Below are positions 49,098 to 60,630 of a stretch of DNA of 64,000 nt, one piece after another. Where the stretch lies: assembly GCA_028554755.1 (NCBI GenBank), contig JAPTOF010000006.1:10720501-10784500 (forward strand), read 5' to 3'. Within the stretch, counting starts at the first letter, position 1, and each line of letters begins with the position of its first letter. The DNA is from Cordia subcordata. Lineage: Eukaryota > Streptophyta > Magnoliopsida > Boraginales > Cordiaceae. Position numbers and translations under genes: made by a program. The notes beneath the pieces are model-generated. The model did no database searches. It was not told where the DNA came from and saw nothing but the letters and a program-made list of their open reading frames with translations.

Positions 49098-51516
49098 CTA
49101 ATCAACTGGAACTTCTACCTCCATTTTCAGCCCTGGATAGTCAAGTACCTGAGATTACATGTTCATGAAGATAATCAGAACAAGAATAAGTGGCAATTTG
49201 TATGCGAATCAGATAATTAGGGGCCTAATATTATCACAAATTCTATATATCTAGAGTTATAATGTCTCCCAAAGATCTTAACATCCAAGGTCTTGCACGC
49301 CTGCCCTGATCTATCTTTACTTTGATGACAAGCTTCATGGATATTTTCAAGGCCAAACTATACGGTCATGAGGAGGTAGATTCATTTTTGGTATGGTATA
49401 TCCTACCATTTAACTTAATTCTGTTTCCCACTTCATCAGCACATCTACACTGGCATGCTTTAAGAATTAGCAGGCAGTCAATTGATGGAGCTGCCATTTA
49501 GTTTGCTCTTTTCCCTCCACATCACTAGAGCATCGACAATGGCATCTCAAAGAATGAGCACGAATAAAATTTCAACTAAATGTTGAGTAAGGTAGATTAC
49601 AAGAAATCAATCTTGGATTCAATTTCCCATGCTGGAACCATTCTTTAGTTAGAATATGATTCTTCCCCTACAAAGATTTTCAGTACCAACTAGGATCTGA
49701 ACCATCTATATCAGGTTTAAGGAGAAACATACAGCTTCTGATATTCTACATGTTCAATTTTCTGATGCTGATCATAACCACAAGGTGTTTGATCATCTAC
49801 ACTTTTCTGAATATGAAGATTCGCTTGGGTCTACAAAAGGAGTGTGATCTGCTAGCTGTAATGCTTTTCTCATTCTAGGATTCGGTTTTGTCCTTCATTT
49901 ATTGAATATATTAATGTGTTCTGTAGCGAGAAGTTTTTTGTCATAGATATACCTTAACGAAGTCCTCCAACATTAAGGTAGATTCTTGTGAGTAACCGGC
50001 TTCATGCAAAACTTGGCTCAAGACCTCCTGTAAAAGACACAAGAAACTTAACTTCCAGCTTAGCAATATCAGAGGCCAACTTGAACAAGCAGCAGATACA
50101 TGTAGCATTCAATATGTACCTCTCTTTGCTGATCCGACATGAACGGGCCAGTCAAATCACTGAGCACTTCTAACATGTCATTGAAAGCCACCTTTCCGTT
50201 GCAGTCAGAATCGTATACTTTGAAGATAACTGAGATACAATGGCATTTCAAGTAAGCATATAAAATGTTGCCTGGAGTGATAGAACTATCATCAAGAACT
50301 ATAGGGAATACTAGGGAGAAAAGGATGGAGGTGAGGAGAGGCCAGATAGGAAAGTTGAAAGGATTGCTTCCAAGGTGCGAGGAACACATGCTTATAGCCC
50401 TATACTCCATCTCGTGGAAACCACAAGAACTACCACAGGTATGTTCAAATGCTCGTGTTTTTAACAGAAAATAAAATAATCCAACCACATTGTTGATCGT
50501 CCAATCTCTAAAGCAGACTTGAAAAAGAACTATATGTTGATTTGTAAGGGCAATCATTTTTTCTGATTTTCACAAATTTAGTGTATTAAGATTTAGCATC
50601 ACAGAGACCAAGCATGTATCCAATATTCAGGTCCAACAGAACAGGAATCAAACACTTGATTAGGAAGAGATATTTTCCCCGGCCAAGAAGAGCAATACTT
50701 ATGACCTAAAGGGGTAACAACAATATACAGGAAAAGAAAAACATCAAACTTCAGAACTGCGTATTATGAAGGACTTGTTTAGATTGGCTTTTTTTTTTCA
50801 TGGAAAAAGCATTTTTTTTTTTTTTTAAAATGCATCATTCTTGCAATAAGTATTTGAAATAAGATTTCAGAAAAAGTCGATACCCTCAGCTAGAAAATTT
50901 TAGTTTCTCAAAAAAGAACATTTGAGGGGGAAAAAAACCACTATTGAAAAAGCTATCCAAACGAGTCCCAAGTAATCCGACTACAGTTGAGGTTTGAGAG
51001 TCCTACCTTCGATCTTCTGTCGAATACTGGCTTTCGGGCTAAAAGCCGACAAAAATGCGACAAAGTCCTTAAAATTTAAACCATCCACCATCCTGAGCAA
51101 TCTCTGAAAAAGACCATAATACAAAATGATCAAAAACTAAGAAACAAACAGCATGACAAGCAGATTTTAATTAAAGGTGGCTCCAAATTCCAGTTTCTAC
51201 CTGAGAAAGGGGGTTCATTGCAAATTCTGGTACTGATAGAAACTCATCAGCTGAAATGAACCCCTTTGCATTTCTATCCAGTCTACAGAATCTTTCATAC
51301 AGGGACACAATTTCTTGCTGAGAAACTATCAATTTTTTTTTTTAAATCAATACATAAGAAAATGTAAAAGATTCAGCCAAATGTTTAAATCAACTCACTC
51401 ACAAAATGCCAAAGATAGCATCTTTAGAACAGGAAAGTACACTTACAGAGATGGTTGCAGTGCTCTTGGACTTCTTCAATATCATATTGAGTTAACATAG
51501 ATGAAGCACTACCCAT
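49098..51516 (-). CDS. Calcineurin-B-like EF-hand protein (AT3G18430 type)
   Basis: Six exons, 175 aa: 51447-51516, 51201-51325, 51007-51103, 50120-50229, 49953-50027, 49098-49148 (528 bases, phases agree). It starts MGSASSM, a good N-myristoylation context (Gly2, Ser6), so it is likely membrane-attached. EF-hand loops: DRNAKGFISADE (about 41-52) and DSDCNGKVAFND (about 94-105, Asp instead of Glu at position 12). The first (about 65-80) and last (about 130-145) are degenerate and probably do not bind calcium. The end MEVEVPVD matches the Arabidopsis homologue I remember, also 175 aa. By family it would be a calcium sensor resembling the regulatory subunit of calcineurin, though plants lack a classic catalytic partner; its target is unknown. 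Exon 2 uses a TAG acceptor at 51326; the nearby CAG further in would shift frame. Confidence 0.88.
50771..50968. mobile_element. MITE, GTTTAGATTGG family, copy E, in EF-hand gene intron
   Basis: Left end GGACTTGTTTAGATTGGC and right end GCTATCCAAACGAGTCC are inverted copies with a T/A-rich interior. It lies in the intron between exons 3 and 4. Confidence 0.65.
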
Positions 51517-53965
51517 TGCTAATCCTCACTGCATAATACAAAAACTTAAACAAAAATAACAAATACCCACTCCTTTTTTTTTTAGCAAAACAAATACCCA
51601 CTTTCAAGATGAGATTTTTAACCCCAAAAAAATCAAAATATCAGTTGATAATACGTGTCACGCCACACGTCCCCGAGTTCACAAGTAATACTAGTGTTCC
51701 ACGCTAAAATGGTCGATCCGAATATTAAAAAAAAAAAATTTAAAAACTCAGCAAAAATAACAAATTCCCACCTTCAAAATCAGATTTTTAACCCCAAAAA
51801 AATAAAATAAAATAAAATATCATTTGATAATTCGTGTCACGGCCCAAATCCCCGAGTTCACTAACAATACAAGTGTTCCGCTCTAAAATGGTTGATCCGA
51901 ATTATTATTTAAAAGAACAATACTAACTTAGAAACCACAACTCATTATTATCTCTCGCGCTAATGCAATAAATCAGAAGATGAAACCAGACAGATGGGAG
52001 AGAAAAATGCACCTCAAAATAAGAAGCAAGAAAATGAGAGGATTGGTTGAATTTTGGCCGAGTGTTCAATCAATCAAGAAACTATTCATATACTTTTGTA
52101 TCACTAGTAGTTTCCGTGGTCATCATCGAGGCATCAAATAATGACTCGTTTGTTTTTGCACGAGGTGACGACTGACGAGGAATTTAATGTTATGTTCGCA
52201 AGATGGCTAAGGTGTTGTGTTGTTGCTTGTTGGTTTGATTAACCATGCTCCTTGGCGGTTGCCATAACTGTTTCCAAGAAAAAAAATTATTAAATAATAA
52301 ATAAAGATATAATATATATTTTTTATTTTAATCTAAAATTAGTCATGAGTAAAATACTTTTTTCCTTTTACGAATAGAACAAATGGTAACAACAGATTTC
52401 AACAATAATGCTAACACGTGGTTTGTGCTTAAATGTTACGTATTGCTATTTGTTGACCTTTTTTTCGACTGTTACATACCAAATTTCTAGTGTTGTTGAT
52501 GCGTTGAGGTCATTGAAAAATGAGACTAGTTTGGATTGTTTTTTTTTTCAAAAATATTTTTTAATAATTTTTTAAAAAGGATGTTTTTTAAAAAAAATTA
52601 TATTTTTTAGAAAAGTTCTTTAGATGTATCTTTCTAAATTTGTTTCTTCGTAGTTTGTACTTTGTAAAGAGTTTTATCTTATAAAAAAATTTCTATATAA
52701 GTTTTGCGACTAGGAGTCTTTGTGATAGAGGAGATGCTAGGAATCATCACAAATGATTAATGTCTGTCATTTACAATACATAAAATATTCACAGTTAGAG
52801 CTGCTCCTGTACAAGGAGGGAGAGATTGTATTGTACGCATCATACTGTCTACCATAATAATGTATTCCGTTGCCTAAACGATCACTTTTGAGACTAAACA
52901 AAAGAATATAATAATTGTTATGTTAACGATCAAAGTATTATTCATCGACTAATAATATTCGTGTCTGAAAGAAGAAAAAGAAAATTTATATAACCAAACA
53001 GTGACATGTATGCTTTAGTGTGGAGTCTGCTTGTTTAGATTTGTGTTAGTGCCTACTTTTGGTCCCGCTAACAGGACGCTATGTGAACACCATGATTAAT
53101 CAATGTTTCCATGAGAAAGTAAAGACCCGATTTTTTTTGGGTCGAATGGAGACCCTTTTTTTTTTTTTTTGGTCAAAAGGTTTCATTAATACGGGTTATG
53201 GGAAAACGGAAGATCTACCAACGACCGTGGGTGGTTGGTCTCTTATAAGTAAAGCCAGGGTGGGGTGGGGTTCGAGTATTCTCTACCCAATTATAATTAA
53301 AGTGCCTAAGAGTGAATTCCTAACTACCCAATCAATTAATTTGATAGTAAATCAAACATAAGAGATTTTAGCGTCAATCATTTTGGAGCTTGCAACAACC
53401 AATCTAACTTTCAAGATATGATTTGTCCACTAGAATTAATTACCTTGAAGATGATTTCGACATCATTCTCAAAAACAAAGACCCGAAAATGACAATCAAG
53501 ATTTTGAACTCGATTATCCTTAATATAAATCAAGTGGCTTAATATAAATCAAGTTGATACTAATAGTTTGTAATTTAGAAGGTAAGAGCGCAAAATGAAT
53601 TCAAGAATACAAGCTTGTTTAAAGACGCTTCAATGTTTTTCGTATTGAATAAGATTGTTAAAAAGAAAATGTCATTAGACAAAATTAAGAAACTAACAGC
53701 TCTCAGAAAAGCTACAACATCTTGTTTCCGACTCTCCTGCAATAAAAATCGACCAATCTTCCTCGTTTTTCTTAGCACTACAATTTTCATCATCATTACC
53801 TTTCTCAAAAATTATACCTCAGTAACAAACTAACCCTTAAAAGCACAAAACTTTGGCAAATGATAAGTGGACAAAAGATGCTTAAAAGCTGGAAAAGATA
53901 CTGGTACAAAAGGTAGAAACCGGTCGAAACGCCTTTGGTTTGTGCCATTTTTCTCCATTTCCAGC
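51517..53965. other. Intergenic upstream of EF-hand gene, downstream of V-PPase
   Basis: Contains a tandem duplication (51590-51903) in the EF-hand promoter region and a MITE fragment (about 52521-52620). A poly-T start at about 53157 is followed by retroposon-like sequence with a GGTTCGAG stretch (53269). The V-PPase 3' UTR is at the right edge. No gene seen. Confidence 0.5.
51590..51903. repeat. Tandem duplication, about 165-180 bp x 2, upstream of EF-hand gene
   Basis: Two diverged copies (about 51590-51725 and 51760-51903) share AGATTTTTAACCCCAAAAAA, CGTGTCACG, CCCCGAGTTCAC and TAAAATGGT[CT]GATCCGAAT. The copies lie within 400 bases of the start codon, so they may include promoter sites. 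Confidence 0.85.
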
Positions 53966-56900
53966 TTAGAAGACCTTGAAAAGCAAGCCACCGTGAGCAG
54001 CGAAGAAAGGAGCAAACACGAGAGACTCGACTGCCATAAGCTTGATAAGAATGTTCAACGAGGGGCCTGATGTGTCTTTGAGGGGGTCACCGATGGTGTC
54101 ACCAATAACAGCTGCCTTGTGTGGCTCGGATCCCTTCGGGCCAAGGGTCCTTGCGTGCTCAGATGCACCAGCCTAGCATAGAAAGATAAAAGAACAAAAT
54201 CAAACTGACGTTCTGTACCGCCTCCCGGGTTTCACGATCTCTCTCAATCCGAAAATCACAAGAGGATTGAACTATATAATTACCTCAATATACTTCTTTG
54301 CATTATCCCATGCACCGCCGGTATTGGATGCAGATATTGCAATCTGTGAGAGATGAAATTTTTTCAGGAAAATCTAAGATTTTACAACATTTAAATCAAA
54401 GGAACAACAGGCTCTTCACGCAAAGTGAAATGAGAAAAACTGTACCTGCACGCCGGATACAAGAGAACCTGCAAGAACGCCTGAGAGAGTCTCAACGCCA
54501 AAGAAGGTTCCCACGATGAGTGGTGTAAGCATGACGAGTGCACCAGGTGGAATCATTTCCTTGATGGAGGCATCGGTGGAGATCTTGACACAAGTAGCAT
54601 AATCTGGCTTGGCTTGGCCTTCCATTAGTCCCGGAATGGTGTTAAATTGCCTGCGTACTTCTTCAACCATTTTCAATGCTGCACTACCCACACTCTTCAT
54701 GGTCATGGCAGAGAACCAGTACGGGAGCATAGCCCCAACAATCAGACCAATGAAGACCTTAGGAGTCAAGACATCAACTGTTGAAATTGCTGCCCGACTC
54801 ACGAAAGCACCAAAGAGTGCAAGTGAAACAAGTGCAGCAGATCCAATAGCAAATCCCTATACGTGATAACAAGAAAATAATTCTCATTCAGCAGAGAGAT
54901 TTGAAAAAATTATGCAAGAGAAGCATGATGCTTCCTTGTCGGGTAACAAGCTATACAAGAGAAACATGATGCTTCCTTGTCGGCTAACAAGCCATTTATG
55001 GCAGCTTTAGTAAATGACATCAAGGAAATGATTTTGTGGGAAGGAGGGAGAGGGAGCACCTTCCCAATAGCCGCAGTTGTGTTGCCAGCAGCATCAAGGG
55101 CATCAGTTCTCTCACGGATTCGGTGGCTCATACCAGCCATCTCAGCTATGCCTCCAGCATTGTCACTGATAGGACCATAAGCATCAATAGCCAGGCCAGT
55201 GGCAATTGTGCTCAGCATCCCAAGGGCAGCAACAGCAATGCCATACATGGCAGCAAAAGAGAAACTGACGAAGATACTAATTGCGATAGCAAAAATGGGA
55301 ATGATGACAGATTTGTATCCTAAAGCTAGGCCAAAAATAACATTTGTGGCAGCACCAGTTCTGCAGGAATCAGCAACGTCTTGCACAGGGCTGTATCAAA
55401 AAATCCAAGGGTGAAAAGATGCTAGAGAAATTAGATTCACCTGTAAGCAATAGAGCTGTTAGATTCACCTGTAAGCATTGCTGGTGTAATATTCAGTCAC
55501 GAACCCAATTACAAGACCAGCCCAAAGACCAACAGCCACACAGAGGAAAAGTTGCCTGCATAGACATAAAATGAGAATTAGTAGGTCACCCACCGTATAT
55601 ACATCATATAGGTTAAATGCCTACTGATATAAGGGACAGGTCCTGTGTGAATGCAATTCATATAAAGAGCTTCGCAAATGAAATGTTATGCTACAAGTAA
55701 AATAATAGCAGACCCAAAAAGGAAAACTGAGGCAGAAATGTCGAGCAAACATAAAGACAACTAGACACATTGATGACATAACATACTAAATGCATATCTA
55801 AGTAGATCACATGAAGTTAGACTACATGACAGTTCAAACAGAAATTTTACTCCATGACTTAACTGAGAGCACTTCAAACCGAAGTTACAGAATGATTTGA
55901 CTGAGGACTCAAATGGCAAAAGAATTTTCCAACAGCGGCAGGACAAAGGCAGTAGATTATCTACCACAGGAAGTAATAAAGGAAAGTCTTGTACATACAA
56001 TTACACTATAGATTACAGAAAATGTGCTGGATTTGCTAAAAACACCAGAACTCTTACCAGTTCTTCACATCCTTCTGAGCACCAAAGTTGAAAATTGTAA
56101 AGGATGATGGCAAAGCAATCCAGGTAACAATTGCAATGCCCACAGTCATAATAGCAGTTGAGATGATGAGTTGCTTCTTCAGTGCTGGCTCTATCTCCTT
56201 GACTGATTTAATTTCAAAGAAGTCAGTTGCAAAAAGAGTGGTTATTAAGCAAACCAGAATCCCCATGGAACTTATCAACAAGGGGTAACACATTGCAGAG
56301 AAATCGTGGTTGATTCCAAACGAAGAGATGGAAGCAACAACAAGAGCAGCACACGATGATTCAGCATATGAGCCAAAAAGATCAGACCCCATTCCGGCAA
56401 TATCCCCAACATTGTCACCAACATTGTCAGCAATCACCTACAAAATCAATGTTACGTTAAATGTTTATGTTCTCTACTGCAATCTCAAAATTAGCTTCAG
56501 AAGACAATGTTGCTTACTGCTGGATTTCTGGGATCATCCTCTGGAATATTCCTCTCAACCTTGCCAACAAGATCAGCACCAACATCAGCAGCCTTAGTGT
56601 AAATACCTCCACCAACTCTCCCGAAAAGGGCCATGGATGATCCACCAAGACCATAGCCAGTAATTGCCTCGAAAAGGCCTTCCCAATCATCACCATAGTA
56701 CAGCTTGAATAGGTTTATAGCAATGTATAGCACCAACAAACCATTAGCAGCTAGGAGGAAGCCCATCACTGCACCAGATCTGAAAGCAGTGATAAAAGCT
56801 TTTCCAACACCTTTTCTTGCTTCCAACGTTGTCCTAGCATTTGCATAGGTAGCAATTTTCATCCCAAGGAAACCAGAAAGGACCGAGGTGATTGCACCAA

Positions 56901-58935
56901 GCAAGAAGGATACAGTGCTAAAAACAGCAGTTGCAAGAGCTGGCTTGCACATCTTCTCTGTGTCATAAGTGCAGGGCTGGCTCTCTGTGCTGAAGCCTTC
57001 GACGGAGCCGAGGAAGACAAATATGAGAATTGCAAAGGCAACCATGAAAACACCCACATATTGATACTCGGTGAACAGAAATGATGTTGCACCTGAGAAC
57101 AGAAAAACATGATGTTAACTCTTCAAATTTGCATTTGCTGAATATAAAAGCAACCATTTCAAAACGAAATCCAAGTGGTGGGACAACATTCACAGATGAT
57201 ACGATCTTCAGCATTGTTTTCAGTGTAAACGTAGCAGTTAGTGGCAATCATTATGTAATATGCATACACATAGACAGGATGAATCAATATCCAGAACCAG
57301 CCTAAAAGAATATCCAGAGTATTAAAGTTCCAGCATTGAAATACTTAGCAGGGGAGGCAGTTCAAGTTATAGCCACAACATCATGAATGACATGCCTGCC
57401 CACCACAAGCATGTTTTATCCAACTTTCAAGTGGCATAGCAAACTAACAACAAAAGCTTGTGACGAGATAAACTGTACGATGTTTAAGAGGTCATGCAAA
57501 AGAAGGCATCTCAACAAGTTAATCATCTACGACAAAATAAACAAAAACCAAATCTGTTAGTGTTCTAATAGCACAAAAACTGAGAAAGTTGATTATATTA
57601 TCTAGCCCAAATTTTATTTGGCTAAATCTTGGAAACAACAGTGTCCGAAGCCTTATTCTAATTAATAAATTTAAATTGATTGTCGTTCAAAGTTAGCAAT
57701 AAAAATATTGCCCACATAATGCAACGATATCTTCTTAAACAATAAACAAATGTTAAAAGGACAAGAATCCAATGTTCAGGGTAGAATATTCTTCACGCGC
57801 ATCTCACATGGACAGCAAACCAGGTATTAATAAAACACTAATCACTAAGTCACAAAAGCCAGCATCCTTTATTCAGATCTGACACTCGAAATCAGCCCCC
57901 CCAGTTATAGCTACCCCTGTGAGCAACATATCAAATAAACTACTAATATAATCTTCCCAAAATCATGGCCACTTATAGTAAAAACAATAAAATATACGTC
58001 ACTTTAACCAGAAAAGCAATAAATCCAAAACACAACCACATTAAAAGCCAGATCTACCACAAGACCAGCTCATCTATGACATCAACGCACCGAACAATAA
58101 TTCCAGCCCCACTCCCTCAAACCACACGACATGGATGTATCCCTCTGTTACATAAAGCCCTGAAACCCTACATTTTGGCCGCCGTCAAAATTTTTACCAA
58201 TATAATTAAACTACAACCACTACAAGTAAAATTTTGCTTTCTTATAAAAAAAAAGACATACTGTAAATAAGTGCAGAGTAAAAAAAAGTTACCGTATCAT
58301 CTATTATGCTTCAGTAAAAAGATTCAATTTTTACCTTTTAAATAACTTCTTCAGTTTTTAGACAATGTGATGAATAATTTTTACAGCTAAACATATATTA
58401 ACAGAAGAATTAGAAAAAAAGAAACTAGTTTCATTTTTTTATTCTACTAGTTTTTCAGCTAGTAAAAGATCTACAGAAAAACAGATGAATGCAGATATGA
58501 ATATATGTATATATGTATATATGTAAATATGTATATGTGACTGAATGTGTATAAGCAAATACACGTACAAACATGAACAACAATATATGCATATTAATAC
58601 AGCTCCAAAGTATACACACAGTCATATATATACACAATGAAGCTAAATCAGATCTGGAAGTTGTGTAAAGAGATCTAGAGAAGTCGTTTACCCTCGGAGA
58701 TGGCGCTTTGAATCTCGGAACACTTAACGACGACGCTGTGGTCATTGATGCCTTCTTCCTCTTCAATCAGATAATCATTGTATCCATTCTTGCCGTTGTT
58801 GCCCGACGCGCCGCTCCGGTGTGGCGTGAGCTTCACCTGCGACACGAGGAACCACTGCACCAACGAGAAGACGATTCCGATGACCGCGCAAACAGGAATC
58901 GCTATCTCCGTTCCTAGATCTGACAGCAACGCCAT
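53966..58935 (-). CDS. AVP1: Vacuolar H+-translocating inorganic pyrophosphatase, type I (AVP1 type)
   Basis: Eight exons, 764 aa: 58692-58935, 56518-57092, 56058-56437, 55469-55555, 55060-55390, 54446-54856, 54284-54343, 53966-54172 (2295 bases, phases agree). It hydrolyses pyrophosphate to pump protons into the vacuole. About 16 membrane segments are expected. Visible signatures are the substrate motif [22 protein letters not shown] with its acid-rich partner DNVGDNVGD right after, [13 protein letters not shown] [13 protein letters not shown] in the first loop, [12 protein letters not shown], and [21 protein letters not shown] near the end. GNTTAAIGK has Ala where K+-independent type II enzymes have Lys, so this is a K+-dependent type I enzyme. 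The order matches Arabidopsis AVP1 (770 aa). Intron 1 is about 1.6 kb. Nothing is missing. The start [15 protein letters not shown] fits the family N-terminus. Confidence 0.97.
55431..55477. repeat. Duplicated splice-donor segment in V-PPase intron 4
   Basis: TTAGATTCACCTGTAAGCA occurs at 55431-55449 and again at 55459-55477. On the coding strand the second is the real exon 4 end plus donor (AG|GTGAATC) and the first is a perfect copy 28 bases into the 78-bp intron. Confidence 0.9.
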
Positions 58936-59780
58936 TGTCGGAACCCTAACCTCCTCGCCGGAACCTCACGGGCCGGAAAACTTAAAAGAAGTGAAAATGA
59001 AAATGAAAATAAATAAATAAATAGAGAACGAAGAGGTTTTTGGTTTCAGCGGAGAAGAGTGAGTCACGGCCTTGAGGAGGTTGTGAGTGTTTTTTTTTTT
59101 TTTGCGGAGCGGGAGGTTGTGAGTGTTGCGAGTGAGTGAGTTATTTATAGGGTAAATTTGACAATAAGTGCTATTGTTTCTCTATTTTTTTATAGTGATT
59201 TTTATTATTTTAAAATATTTAAATTAGTATTTAATATTTTATAAATATAATTAAATTAGTCTTTATTATTTAAAAAATTTATATTATTCTTAATGTTTTA
59301 CAAAATTACTCAAATTAGTCCCCATTATTTGAAAAAAATTCATATTAATTTTGAATATTTTACAAATTTATTTAAATTAGTCCCTGTGTTTAAGAATAAA
59401 TAAATAAAAAAGATTGGAAGTAATTTTATTTTCTTTTTTTTATTCTTAGTTGATTATAATACCTTGAACTTTTGTATTGTGAATTTTATTATGAAATAAT
59501 TTTTAGACAATAAAAGTTCCTAATTTTCATTAAAAAATTTCAATCAGATGTCTAATATGTCTTATAAAAGTTCACAATAAATCCAAATATAGAAAGAATG
59601 CAATAACTATCATCCAAAATGTTAAATTCCTACTGTTTTTTTTTTTTTTTGGCTATGAATTCTTGCTTAAAAAAATAGATAATTGGATTTCGTTTTATAG
59701 TGCAAAGGGTAAGATTGTCAATTACTTTTATGTTTGAGGTTATTTGGGACATTTTCGTCAAAACTAACGTCCATTCTAAT

Positions 59781-60020
59781 TGTAAGGACTAATCTAATCA
59801 TAATAATTAAACATTGGGGACTTGTATAAATTATTTGAAACAATAGGGATTAAAATTAAAAAATATGCAAACATAAAGAATTTATTTGAATTTAACTCTA
59901 ACTGTAGGGACTAATTTGATTATAATAAGTAAACATTGAGGACTTATATAAATTATTTGCAACAATAGGAACTAAAATGAAAAAAAATGTTAACAATAGG
60001 GACTTATTTGAATTTAACTC
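59781..60020. repeat. Tandem duplication, about 120 bp x 2
   Basis: GGACTAAT[CT]T[AG]AT[CT]ATAATAA followed by TAAACATTG and ending TTATTTGAATTTAACTCT occurs twice in direct succession. Confidence 0.85.
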
Positions 60021-60279
60021 TTATTTATATCCGTTGAGGATAAATGTGAGAAAGCTAAGCTACGTGTGGGTTCATGTTATTACTATGGACAATCAATATT
60101 CCACCTAGATAGGTTTTTTTTTTATTATTTATAATATAAATCACATTTAATTTTCCAAAAATGCTCCAAGGGTAAGAGGTGACGTTGAGAATACGGGTTA
60201 TCCCTTGACTTACCTTTTACTCCGTATAGGGACGTCCTGTGCAATTAAAGTTGCCCAATAAAGTTTTGCTAATTAAATT

Positions 60280-60630
60280 TCTCTTAAATTCTATCATAAC
60301 AAAGATGTCAAGTACCTTATTATAATATGTTACATTACTAAGAAACATAATATAATGAGGTTTTGGTAATAATTATGAGGCATCAAATAATGATATTTAG
60401 AGCCATTATTAGATAATAATCTGCCCTATGTTAGTGTACCTATTCGTTGTAATTTGTTATAGTGTATATTTGAATTTTATCTTATCGAAGATGTCAAGTA
60501 CTCTATAGAATGATTGTAATATATCACATTATTTAAAAAAAAAACATAATATAACTAGATTTTGGTAATAATTATGAGGCATCAAATGATATTTAGAGCC
60601 ATTATTGGATAATAACTTGTTTTCTGTTAG
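60280..60630. repeat. Tandem duplication, about 195 bp x 2 (second copy shortened)
   Basis: AAGATGTCAAGTAC, TTTTGGTAATAATTATGAGG, GATATTTAGAGCCATTATT and GATAATAA occur in the same order in two blocks (about 60300-60434 and 60488-60630). Confidence 0.85.

Noticed and set aside
56054..58270. Open frames on the plus strand across the V-PPase gene
   Set aside because: They are shadows of the antisense coding sequence or intron noise. The minus-strand frame carries all V-PPase motifs.
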